From the NCBI GenBank assembly GCA_017550625.1, contig JAFZOL010000049.1:1-61517 (forward strand): DNA of 61,517 nt. Reading direction: 5' to 3'. A program made the translations under genes and the position numbers. This document shows positions 8,646 through 15,972 of this stretch, in pieces (within the stretch, counting starts at the first letter, position 1; each line of letters begins with the position of its first letter). Under the pieces are notes generated by a model, which saw only the letters and a program-made list of their open reading frames with translations, was not told where the DNA came from and ran no database searches. This DNA is from Clostridia bacterium. GTDB lineage: Bacteria > Bacillota > Clostridia > Oscillospirales > Acutalibacteraceae.

Positions 8646-8681
8646 AAAAACCGAGCCGCCCTGCAGATCAGGGCGGCCCGG
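8646..8681 (-). terminator. Terminator of the dockerin operon
   Basis: A long GC stem GCCGCCCTG / CAGGGCGGC with T runs on both sides, so it can work in either direction. It lies about 90 bases after the last minus-strand gene of the dockerin operon. Confidence 0.85.
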
Positions 8682-8767
8682 CTTTTCTCTTCCCAAACTT
8701 ACTTCGGGAGTGCTTCCCGGAAGGTCCGTTTTCAGTATACGGCCTTCCCCTTAAAACATGCTGAAAG

Positions 8768-9967
8768 TCAGCGCGCGGAAACGAGGATCTCCCGCACCGA
8801 CAGCGGCTCGTCTTCCCACTCGCGTTTTTCGGTCAGCGTCACGCGGTAGGCGCCCGGGGTTTTCGTCGAGAACATGAAGAGGAAATACCGCGATTCGCCC
8901 ACCGTGCCCGGCAGGGCGAGGTCGAGTTCGATCTGCTCCACGCCGAGGTCTTCCGAGTCTGATTCCGCCGTCAGCCGGTAGCCGCCGTCGGTGTGCTCCT
9001 CCACGGCGCCGACGAGCGTCCTGCCTGAGGTCAGCACCGGCACCCTGACGCGCATAGCCTCCCGTTCAAGCCCAACTGCCGCGCGCAGGATGAGCCTCGC
9101 GTCGGCGGAAGTCACGTCCCCGTCGCCGTCCGCGTCGCAGGTCAGGGGATAGGGCGTCGCCGTCGGCAGGCCCACGGCGGCGCGCAGGGCCTCTCTGGCG
9201 TCCGCGGCGGTGATCAGGCCGTCGCCGTCCGGGTCCCCGGCAAGGGGCTTCATCGCGCCGAGCGAAGCGGCTTCGAGCAGGGGCTTGACCTCAAAGGTCG
9301 GGGCGGCCACGCCGTCGTAAATGTACCCGCCCGCGTACAGGGCGTCGAGCCCCGCTTTCACCGCGTCGAAGTCGGCGGGGTCGGCGGGCCAGAGCACGAA
9401 CACCGCGAGATCCCCGCGCACGGCGATGAACGTGGCGCGGTAGAAGGCGAAGTCGGGCGTGCCGGCGCTTATCAGGGCGTCGCTTTTGTCGACCGGCACC
9501 CAGACCTTCGCGAGCAGATTGCCGTAGGCGTAGATATCGGTGCCCTCGTAGTCGATCACGCGCGCCTCGAACAGGGCGTCGGCGAGGGGATGGCCGTCGC
9601 CGAGCATGTGCCGCCCGGTTTTGCCCGTGAGCGCGTCGGCGAGGGCCTCGGCGGTTTCACGCGTGGGGTCGGCGGGCACAAGGACCCAGCGGGCGGTATA
9701 CGCGCCCCCGCCCGTTTCGTCGTAGACTTCGCGGCAGCCGAAGGTCTCGCGCACGCGGATCACGGTCTCAACGCCGAGCTCCCCGAAGTCCTCGGGCTTC
9801 ATGCCAGCCTCCGTCGCTTCGGGCGAAAGCTCCGTGATCGCCCCGATCAGGCGCAGCTCCACGGCTGAGTGGGGCGTCGTATCCTTCGGGAGTGCCGTCG
9901 CCGGAAAAACGGCGAATAGCGAGAGCACGGCGGCGAGCGCGAGGGCGCAGCATCGTTTGACGTTCAT
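8768..9967 (-). CDS. Secreted protein with internal dockerin and chagasin-like C-terminus
   Basis: 399 residues. The ATG at 9967 (MNVKRCC) is chosen for its AAGGAGGAAG ribosome binding site and immediate signal peptide ending PATALP. Residues about 30-225 form an unassigned N-terminal region. Two dockerin EF-hand-like units follow, DPDGDGLITAADAREALR and CDADGDGDVTSADARLILR. Unusually, about 90 residues come after them. That tail has GYRLTAES, a G-E-S-R-Y-F-L-F pattern, KTPGAYRVTL and KREWEDEPLSVREILV, which resembles the conserved parts of chagasin (protease inhibitor family I42). It is the last gene of a three-gene operon of related proteins. Confidence 0.85.
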   Translation of the reverse strand: MNVKRCCALALAAVLSLFAVFPATALPKDTTPHSAVELRLIGAITELSPEATEAGMKPEDFGELGVETVIRVRETFGCREVYDETGGGAYTARWVLVPADPTRETAEALADALTGKTGRHMLGDGHPLADALFEARVIDYEGTDIYAYGNLLAKVWVPVDKSDALISAGTPDFAFYRATFIAVRGDLAVFVLWPADPADFDAVKAGLDALYAGGYIYDGVAAPTFEVKPLLEAASLGAMKPLAGDPDGDGLITAADAREALRAAVGLPTATPYPLTCDADGDGDVTSADARLILRAAVGLEREAMRVRVPVLTSGRTLVGAVEEHTDGGYRLTAESDSEDLGVEQIELDLALPGTVGESRYFLFMFSTKTPGAYRVTLTEKREWEDEPLSVREILVSAR

Positions 9968-10002
9968 CTTCTCTTCCTCCTTTTCATTTCTTTTCTCTTC
10001 CT

Positions 10003-10803
10003 TTACCAAACGTGTTCCGCCGGTTCCAGCCCCACGGCCACGCGCAGGGCGTGGCGGGCGTCGCCGGCGTCGATTCCTCCCCTGCGGTCACAGTCCGCCA
10101 CCCACGCGGAATAGGCGAAGCGCGGTTCCTCGAGCCCCACGGCGAAGCGCAGGATGAGCCTTGCGTCGGCTGCGGTCACCTCGCCGTCGCAGTCCGCGTC
10201 GCCGACGAGGAATTCGTCCAGAAACATCACGCCGTTTTTCTCGGCGTAGCGCACGCCGGGCTGCGTTTTGAGCTGCGCGATCAGCGCTTCGGCCTCCGCC
10301 TCACAGGGATTCACCAGACAGAACTCGGCGATCAGCGTGTCGCCGCCGCGGAACAGGATCTTCGCCTCATTCACCGCCTCGCCGCCGAGCGATAAAAGGT
10401 CCGGCTCGTCGCCGAGCACCTTCGGGTCCAGCCCCGCCAGCACGGCGTAGCTCTCCCTGAGCTTTTCGAGCATCTTCGTCTCTTCCGTCAGCTCCCCGCC
10501 CGTCACGGCGTCGGCAGCGATCGCGCGGGCGAGGGCTTGTTCCGCCGCCTCGCGCGACCCGTCGACGAGGCGCACGAACACCGCGTCGTGAAAGCGCGAC
10601 GTGTTCTCGGCGAACGCCGGGAGCACTTCCGCCACCTCGTCCGCCGAAAGCCCAAGCTCGGCGGGGCTGACGGGCGTGGAGCCGTCGGTCAGCTTCATCA
10701 CCAGAAGCTCGAGGACGTAGGTCTCGGCGTCCGGCGCGGCAAAAACGGGCGTCACGGCTATGAGCAGCAGGGCTGCCAATACGACCGAAATGAGTTTTTT
10801 CAT
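10003..10803 (-). CDS. Secreted dockerin protein (266 aa)
   Basis: The signal peptide is residues 1-22 (ending TPVFA). Residues about 23-195 form an alpha/beta region of unknown function. The last 67 residues hold a dockerin pair: GDADCDGEVTAADARLILR, then a diverged second unit, DCDRRGGIDAGDARHALR. The final residues EHVW nearly match the EHVC end of its upstream neighbour, and the two signal peptides are alike, so the genes are probably duplicates. Ribosome binding site GGGAGGAAG. Dockerins bind cohesins in cellulosome-like assemblies, but no catalytic module or cohesin is seen here. Confidence 0.85.
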   Translation of the reverse strand: MKKLISVVLAALLLIAVTPVFAAPDAETYVLELLVMKLTDGSTPVSPAELGLSADEVAEVLPAFAENTSRFHDAVFVRLVDGSREAAEQALARAIAADAVTGGELTEETKMLEKLRESYAVLAGLDPKVLGDEPDLLSLGGEAVNEAKILFRGGDTLIAEFCLVNPCEAEAEALIAQLKTQPGVRYAEKNGVMFLDEFLVGDADCDGEVTAADARLILRFAVGLEEPRFAYSAWVADCDRRGGIDAGDARHALRVAVGLEPAEHVW

Positions 10804-10821
10804 CTCTCTTCCTCCCTTTCT

Positions 10822-12300
10822 TTAACAGACGTGTTCTTCCCGTTCCAGCCCCACGGCCACGCGCAGGGCGTGGCGGGCGTCGCCGGCGTCCCAGCGCCCG
10901 TTGTTGTCCCGATCCGCCACCCACGCCGCGTAGCGGGTGAGAGGCGTTTCGAGTCCCACGGCGAAGCGCAGGATGAGCCGCGCGTCGCCGGCGGTCACTT
11001 TGCCGTCGCCGTCGGCATCGCACACGAGAAAATTGTCCATATAAAACGCTTCTTCTATATAGGCGACGCGCACGAAGGGCTTTTCTTTCAATTCGCGGAT
11101 CAGGGCGACGGCGTTTTCACGCGTGGGGTCTTTCAGATAAAGCCGCACCGGCGTCAGGCCCGCGATCAGCTCCTGTCCGCTGTCAGCGGGGGCGTCCGCC
11201 AGCGCCAGCGCCACGGCCTCGCCGAAGTCGCCGGGCGTCGGCGAACCGGTAAGGAACCCGTTTTGCGTATACGCGATCACGCAGTATCCGGCGTCGAGCT
11301 CCTGCTTTGCGTCGAACGCCGAGACCACCCGCGCCCGGTATACGCCCGGCGCGGACCGGGCGCGCGCGGCCGCTTCGAGCGCGGACGGCAGGGAGTCGTC
11401 ATTCAAAAACACGGTGCAGTCGTCGTAATACCGGGACGAGAGATAGGCCTCCGTCGGCAGTATGCGCGCGACCTCGTCGTCCGCCAGCCCCAGATACGCG
11501 GGGGCGTAGGCGCCGTTGGGCGCCGCTTCGGCCGCCGCGCGGAGATACGCCGCTTCTTCTTCCGGGCTGTCGAAAACGGGCTCAAGCAGGGGCTCCCTGC
11601 TGAAGCCGAGGTCGTCCGACGCGTACGGAAACGCGCTGTCGATCGGTTTATAAAGCCCCACGCGCAGCGCAAACGAGCCCGTCGCGTCGTCTTCCTCCGG
11701 CGAAAGGCTCACCACCGACACAACTTGCGGCACCAGCCCCGGCAGCATATCCCCATAGGCCGTCGAGATCAGGCTGAGGTCGAAATCCGGCGTGAACGAG
11801 ACCTGCGCCGTGCCCGCCGCGGCCTGCCGCACGTGCCCAACCGCTTTCAACCGGGCGTACAGCTCCACCGCGCTCTCACGCGCCGCGGGGTCCTCCGGAT
11901 ACAAAAGCAGCTCCGCCGCCCAGCCGCCCCTGAGCGTTTCGAGCAGGGCGGCGTTTTCGGCATACGCCGCCGCGTTTTCTTCATCCACGGGGGATAGCTT
12001 TCCCCCGTCGGCGAGCGCCATCCAGTCTTCCAGCAGGGTGATCTCGTCGGCGAAGGCCACGCTTGCGGGTGCGAGGACCCGCACGGCGGCGACCCCCTCC
12101 CCGAGATCTGCGGGCGCGTAGGCCTCCTTCAGCGAGTCCGGGGCGGAGGCTTCGGAGATGCGCATCAGCACCGCCCACCTTCGCTGCCCGAGCACGAGGC
12201 CGCCGCGTTCGACTTCAAAATCGTAACGGATCGCAGCCCGTGCCGGAAAAGCGCCGGCGAGCAGCAGGGCTGCCAATACGATCGAAATGAGTTTTTTCAT
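10822..12300 (-). CDS. Secreted dockerin protein (492 aa), first gene of operon
   Basis: The start at 12300 (MKKLISIVL) has AAAGGAGGAAG upstream; longer forms lack a ribosome binding site and run into the promoter. A signal peptide ends FPARA. Two long halves follow with repeated patterns such as APADLGEG and YLGLADDEVARILP, which also resemble AELGLSADEVAEVLP in the next gene. This suggests an internally duplicated domain shared across the operon. The C-terminal dockerin has CDADGDGKVTAGDARLILR and DRDNNGRWDAGDARHALR. The function of the duplicated domain is unknown. Confidence 0.85.
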   Translation of the reverse strand: MKKLISIVLAALLLAGAFPARAAIRYDFEVERGGLVLGQRRWAVLMRISEASAPDSLKEAYAPADLGEGVAAVRVLAPASVAFADEITLLEDWMALADGGKLSPVDEENAAAYAENAALLETLRGGWAAELLLYPEDPAARESAVELYARLKAVGHVRQAAAGTAQVSFTPDFDLSLISTAYGDMLPGLVPQVVSVVSLSPEEDDATGSFALRVGLYKPIDSAFPYASDDLGFSREPLLEPVFDSPEEEAAYLRAAAEAAPNGAYAPAYLGLADDEVARILPTEAYLSSRYYDDCTVFLNDDSLPSALEAAARARSAPGVYRARVVSAFDAKQELDAGYCVIAYTQNGFLTGSPTPGDFGEAVALALADAPADSGQELIAGLTPVRLYLKDPTRENAVALIRELKEKPFVRVAYIEEAFYMDNFLVCDADGDGKVTAGDARLILRFAVGLETPLTRYAAWVADRDNNGRWDAGDARHALRVAVGLEREEHVC

Positions 12301-12322
12301 CTCTCTTCCTCCTTTCGTTCCC

Positions 12323-12351
12323 ATCATAGCACGAAAAATCCGGTTTGTCAA
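12323..12351 (-). promoter_or_regulatory. Promoter of the three-gene dockerin operon
   Basis: Perfect TTGACA, a 17-bp spacer and TATGAT on the minus strand. It shares a 108-bp gap with the divergent PadR promoter. Confidence 0.85.
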
Positions 12352-12365
12352 CAATATATTTCCTG

Positions 12366-12402
12366 CAAAAGTATTTACATCAAAAGTAATCTGTGCTATA
12401 CT
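12366..12402 (+). promoter_or_regulatory. PadR promoter with direct repeats; leaderless start
   Basis: TTTACA (12374-12379), a 17-bp spacer and TATACT (12397-12402). The start codon at 12409 is only 6 bases after the -10 box, so the expected transcription start coincides with the ATG. Two direct repeats CAAAAGTA (12366-12373 and 12381-12388) flank the -35 box and could bind the regulator. Confidence 0.75.
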
Positions 12403-12408
12403 GGGTCC

Positions 12409-12747
12409 ATGAGCCAGAATATCGACAACTTCAAAAGGGGCACCGCCGAGCTGCTGGTGCTGCATCTATTGCAAAAAGAGGATCTTTACGGCTACCAGAT
12501 CACCCACGCCTTCGAAGAGAAGAGCGGCGGGGTGTATACGGTGCTCGAGGGGTCCTTATATCCGATATTATATAAGCTGACCGAGGCGGGGTATATCTCC
12601 GATTACGTGGTGCCCGCGGGCAAAAAGCGCACGCGCCGCTATTATCATCTTGAAGAGCGCGGGCGGGAATACTACCGCGAGATCTTAGGCGAATACCGCG
12701 CCGTGTCGAACGCCATCGAGTGTATTTTGGAGGGGGAGAGCGTATGA
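12409..12747 (+). CDS. PadR family transcriptional regulator
   Basis: 112 residues. It has the winged-helix PadR pattern: FKRGTAELLVLHLLQKEDLYGYQI, split as helix 1 and helix 2, then YTVLEGSLYPILYKLTEAGYI and KRTRRYYHLEERGREY. No ribosome binding site precedes the ATG, and the promoter places the transcript start on it. PadR proteins usually repress their own and adjacent genes. Here the partners would be the downstream membrane protein and dockerin gene and possibly the divergent dockerin operon. The stop overlaps the next start (ATGA). Confidence 0.93.
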   Translation: MSQNIDNFKRGTAELLVLHLLQKEDLYGYQITHAFEEKSGGVYTVLEGSLYPILYKLTEAGYISDYVVPAGKKRTRRYYHLEERGREYYREILGEYRAVSNAIECILEGESV

Positions 12748-13130
12748 CCGAAAACGAAAAGGCGCTCAGGCGTTATCAGAAACAGGTCCGCCGTCTGCTG
12801 CTGGTGAAAACGCCCGCCTCGAAGCAGTTTTTATCTGACCTCGAGGGCCAGATCGCCGATTTCACCGGGGCCTCGGGCGAAAGCGGCCTTGAAAGCATCG
12901 TCTCGCGCTTCGGCACGCCCGAAGAGGTGGCGTCGTCCTTCTTCGCCTCCACCGATATTTCGGCGATCCGCAAAAAGCTCACCGTCCGGCGCGCCGTCGT
13001 CTGCGCGCTGCTCGCGGCGCTCGTTATCTGGGGCGCGGCGGTGGCGGCTCTCTATATCGAGGCGAAAAACGACTACGCGGGCTCTTTCGAGACCGAAGAG
13101 ATCGTGGCGGACGCGGAGGGTGCTTTATGA
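12744..13130 (+). CDS. Small HAAS/DUF1700-like membrane protein
   Basis: 128 residues with a strong GGAGGGGGAG site inside the end of padR. The N-terminal half (KALRRYQKQVRRLLLVKTPASKQFLSDLEGQI, then LESIVSRFGTPEEVASSFF) matches the helical region commonly found next to PadR regulators in Firmicutes (DUF1700/HAAS). One transmembrane helix follows (VCALLAALVIWGAAVAALYI) with a short outer tail. Its genetic link with PadR suggests a signalling or regulatory role in the envelope. The stop overlaps the next start. Confidence 0.8.
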   Translation: MTENEKALRRYQKQVRRLLLVKTPASKQFLSDLEGQIADFTGASGESGLESIVSRFGTPEEVASSFFASTDISAIRKKLTVRRAVVCALLAALVIWGAAVAALYIEAKNDYAGSFETEEIVADAEGAL

Positions 13131-13963
13131 AAAAGCTTCTGAGCCTGCTCCTGAGCCTCGCGCTCCTGCTCTGCTGCGCCGTCCCCGCGTTCGCGGAGGA
13201 GGACGAAGCCCCCGTGCCGGTCGAGACCGAGGTGACCGTCGCCGAAACGGCGGCCGGGGCGCTGGGCGTCGAAAACCCGACCTACGCCGTCGTCATCGAG
13301 CGCGTCTGCGCGCTCTTCGGGCTCGAGCTGCCCGAGATCGGCATGCTGCTCAGCGCGGAGCAACCTCCCGCGGAGCTCGCCGAAGAGCTGTTCCGGCTGC
13401 TGTTCGGCGGCAACGGCGCTTCGCAGGGGAATCCCATCTCCCCGGATTCTCACGAGGCCGAAACGGTCGCCGACGGCAAGGCCTATTCGGTGGAAAAGCG
13501 CGTATCCTACTATGATAAGAACGGCAGCAAAGAGTATACGCTGATTTTGAAGGCGTATTTCGTCAACGTCGCGGGCGCGCCGACGTGCATCCGCGCCGAG
13601 GCGGACTATACGGTCGAAAACCCCGGGCGGTGGCAGATCGAGCCCGCCGAGCCCGTGATCGGGCAGGGGAGCGCCGCGTGCGCGTTCACGGTCACGCGCC
13701 TCTTCACGGGCGTTCCCGTGAAGACCGATACGGTCACCCTCAAGGCCGGGGGCAAACCGACCGACACGCCCCTGACCGGGTACGTGGGCGGCGACCTCGA
13801 TTACGACGGCAAAATCACCGCCGCCGACGCGCGCAAGGCCCTTCGCATCGCCGTGGAGCTCGAGCCCGCCGACGCGGACCTCAGAAAGCGCGCCGACGTG
13901 GACTGCGACGGCAAAATCACCGCGGCGGACGCGAGACACATCCTGCGCGCGGCGGTGCTGTAA
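13127..13963 (+). CDS. Secreted dockerin protein (278 aa), PadR operon
   Basis: The ATG overlaps the stop of the preceding gene, so translation is probably coupled. A signal peptide ends VPAFA. An acidic segment, a region of about 150 residues (KRVSYYDKNGSKEYTLILKA, then beta-rich sequence to TDTVTLKAGG) and a C-terminal dockerin follow. The two dockerin units DLDYDGKITAADARKALR and DVDCDGKITAADARHILR are close to consensus. It is encoded with PadR and the HAAS-like protein and opposite three other dockerin genes. Confidence 0.88.
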   Translation: MKKLLSLLLSLALLLCCAVPAFAEEDEAPVPVETEVTVAETAAGALGVENPTYAVVIERVCALFGLELPEIGMLLSAEQPPAELAEELFRLLFGGNGASQGNPISPDSHEAETVADGKAYSVEKRVSYYDKNGSKEYTLILKAYFVNVAGAPTCIRAEADYTVENPGRWQIEPAEPVIGQGSAACAFTVTRLFTGVPVKTDTVTLKAGGKPTDTPLTGYVGGDLDYDGKITAADARKALRIAVELEPADADLRKRADVDCDGKITAADARHILRAAVL

Positions 13964-13965
13964 GC

Positions 13966-14245
13966 CGCGTTTCACGCGGCGGGTGCACGGGTGCACGCCC
14001 CACGGGTGCACGGGGACGAGGATTCGCCGCCGCCTGTGGAAGACGCCCCCGCAGTGCGGGGGAGATGTCGGCGAAGCCGACAGAGGGGGACGGCCCGGTT
14101 AGGGATGAAGGCGAACCGCAGTCTGGAGAAAACAACGAGCGTGCCGAGCGCTCCAAGCGAAGGCAGGCGACTATGTTTTCGACTGGGAAAGGCGGCATAG
14201 CCGCGCAGTTATGAATGAAAAATACAAAATACAAAATACAAAATT
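13966..14245. repeat. Composite intergenic element after dockerin gene
   Basis: In order: hairpin gccgcgtttcacgcggc, GGGTGCAC units (13980-14011), GGGGACGAGGATTCGCCGCCG, hairpins cccccgcagtgcggggg and gtcggcgaagccgac, the 84-bp dispersed repeat (14103-14186), and AAAATAC units (14219-14245). No plausible gene is present. Confidence 0.75.
14103..14186 (+). repeat. 84-bp dispersed repeat, copy 1
   Basis: It begins ggatgaaggcgaaccgcagt and ends atgttttcgactgg. It matches the reverse complement of 42878-42961 with a single mismatch, although the flanking sequence differs. In both places it sits within a composite intergenic element. Confidence 0.9.
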
Positions 14246-14256
14246 ATATAACTGGG

Positions 14257-14288
14257 AACCGGGGGTTTAACAAAGCCTCCGGTTTTTT
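14257..14288 (+). terminator. Terminator-like hairpin of the 14.2-kb gap
   Basis: AACCGGGGG pairs with CCTCCGGTT (one G-T pair) and is followed by TTTTTT. It probably ends the PadR-dockerin transcript. A closely similar hairpin sits at 23322-23355. Confidence 0.75.
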
Positions 14289-14294
14289 GTCGCC

Positions 14295-14449
14295 CGTAGC
14301 ACGGCACCTCAGTGCCGTTCCCGGAACATCATTCTTTTTTAATGGCAGCCGATTGGAAGCGGCTTCCGGCTGTCGCGGAAAGCGGTTCGCAAATTCTGAA
14401 CGGGCTCAAATTTCCGTCGAAACGAACGGCACTGAGGTGCCGTGCTACG
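14295..14449. mobile_element. 155-bp MITE-like element with perfect 25-bp inverted ends
   Basis: Arms at 14295-14319 and 14425-14449 are exact reverse complements (25 of 25). Each arm also contains its own palindrome, CGGCAC-CTCA-GTGCCG. The 105-bp interior has a further imperfect hairpin (cagccg...cggctg near 14346-14372) and no gene. There is no transposase nearby and no clear target duplication, so the mobile label is an inference. Confidence 0.55.
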
Positions 14450-14536
14450 GACTGGCGTGTATGCCGCCCGCACATCACGAAAGCCGCAAATCCATTCGCG
14501 CAGCGGCAGAGACCCGCCGCGCTGCTATTTAAAACT

Positions 14537-14618
14537 CCCGTGCACCCGTGTACCCGTGGACCGTGCACCCGCGCGGCCGCGCCGCGCCCCTGGCCCCTAA
14601 TTTTGCATTTTGTATTCT
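14537..14618. repeat. Composite intergenic element before the kinase-like gene
   Basis: Degenerate GTGCACCC units (14538-14571), a gcgcggccgcgccgcgc hairpin, two TGGCCCC units, then TTTTGCATTTTGTATT. It carries the inverted orientation of the modules at 13966-14245. The remaining gap (14619-14732) shows only a weak possible promoter (TTAACT, 17 bp, TTTATA) and a gggcccggttcccgggc hairpin. Confidence 0.7.
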
Positions 14619-14732
14619 CCCCATGCGCGGTTTCCCGCGAATTTTAACTTCGCTTAAACTCCACCCTTTATACTTCGTATCAGAGAACGAAAAAGGGCCC
14701 GGTTCCCGGGCAGGCAGAAAGGAACGAAACGC

Positions 14733-15941
14733 ATGAAACAGGCGAAACGCAGATTCATCCGCACCGCGCTCTTGGCGGTCGGGGCGCTGCTCGCGGTGCT
14801 GCTCGCGGCGATCAACGTGACGGGCTTCACGATGGCGGCGAACGACGCCGACCGCGTGCTCGAGCGCCTGAGCGGCAACCACGGAATCTTCGGCAGAGAA
14901 GAGGACGCCCGCGGGCGCTTCTCACCCGAAAAGGAGGGCATGGGCCCGATGGGCCCCGGTTCGCCCGAGACCGAAAAGAGCGTGCGCTATTTCACCGTGG
15001 CGTTTGACACCGACGGCAAGGCCGAGACCGTGGCGTTCGAGATGACCGCCGTGACCGAATCGGACGCGCAAACCTGGGCGCGCAGTTTGCTTTCGGGGGA
15101 TCACGGCTGGACCAAGGGCACCTACCGCTACCGCGTTTACCGCTTCGCGGACCGCACCTACGTCACGGTCATCGACCAGGGCCGCGAACTGACGCTCGCC
15201 TACCGCATCCTCACGATCTCGGCGATCGGTTTTCTGGCGGCCATGCTCCTGAGCTTTTTGGTGCTGCGCCTCGCCGCCGATAAATTCCTCGGCCCCGTGG
15301 AGGACGCCGACCGCAAGCAGAAGCAGTTCATCGCCCGGGCGAAGCGGGACCTCAAGGAGCCTGTGGATGCCATTGCCGCCTCGAACGGCAACCTCGAGCG
15401 GGCGCTCGGCGAAAACGAAGATACCAAAAACATCGCCCGTCAGGTCAAAAAACTCGGCACGCTCGCGGGCAGGCTCGGCGCGCTGACCCTGTTCGACGAA
15501 GAGGACCTGACGCGGAGCGAGACCGACCTCAGCGCCCTGGTGCTGAAAAACGCAGACCGCGCGCGGGAGAAATACGCCGCCCGGCCCGTCGCGTTCGAAA
15601 CCGACGTCCCCGCCGGGATCGTGCTGAACGCCGACGAAGCCGTGCTCGACAAGGCGCTGTGGGAGCTTGCCGACAACACCCTCAAATTCGCGGTGAGCCG
15701 GGCAAAGATCGGCCTGCAGGCGTCCGAAGGGCGCGTGACGGTCGTATGTGAAAACGACACCACATTGAAACCGGGCTCCTACGAAGCCGCCTTCGACCGC
15801 TTCGTGCGCCTATCTAACGCCGACGCCCTGCCGGGCGTGGGGCTGGGGCTGCCGCTCGTGCGCGACGCCGCAGCCGCCCATAACGGCCGCGTGAAGGCCG
15901 AGGTCAAAGACGGGCTTTTCACCGTCACTCTGACACTGTAA
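14733..15941 (+). CDS. Histidine kinase-like protein lacking phosphoacceptor His
   Basis: 402 residues. A transmembrane helix at about 10-32, an extracytoplasmic domain to about 155 and a second helix at about 157-182 are followed by a DHp-like and an ATPase-like region. In the H-box position, where SHELRTP is expected, the sequence is KRDLKEP (residues 204-210), with Arg205 replacing the histidine. The N-box retains ELADNTLKF (Asn316), and a G2-like GVGLGLPLV is present, but the DxGxG G1 motif is not recognisable. No response regulator is adjacent. It may be a sensor-like pseudokinase that binds nucleotide. AAAGGAA precedes the ATG. Confidence 0.82.
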   Translation: MKQAKRRFIRTALLAVGALLAVLLAAINVTGFTMAANDADRVLERLSGNHGIFGREEDARGRFSPEKEGMGPMGPGSPETEKSVRYFTVAFDTDGKAETVAFEMTAVTESDAQTWARSLLSGDHGWTKGTYRYRVYRFADRTYVTVIDQGRELTLAYRILTISAIGFLAAMLLSFLVLRLAADKFLGPVEDADRKQKQFIARAKRDLKEPVDAIAASNGNLERALGENEDTKNIARQVKKLGTLAGRLGALTLFDEEDLTRSETDLSALVLKNADRAREKYAARPVAFETDVPAGIVLNADEAVLDKALWELADNTLKFAVSRAKIGLQASEGRVTVVCENDTTLKPGSYEAAFDRFVRLSNADALPGVGLGLPLVRDAAAAHNGRVKAEVKDGLFTVTLTL

Positions 15942-15972
15942 CAAAAAACCGACGAGGAAAGGAGGCGGTCCC

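Noticed and set aside
10537-11997. A 486-codon plus-strand frame opposite the dockerin genes
   Set aside because: Arg/His/Gly-rich mirror of GC-rich coding sequence; the minus strand has signal peptides, dockerins and ribosome binding sites.
13585-14214. Possible protein continuing through the 84-bp repeat (phrase [20 protein letters not shown] in one frame)
   Set aside because: The frame has no ribosome binding site, spans a dockerin gene and hairpins, and the repeat is in opposite orientation at the second locus.
14215-14532. Small gene between the terminator and the kinase-like gene
   Set aside because: The frame crosses the terminator and the inverted-repeat element and has no ribosome binding site or protein-like composition.
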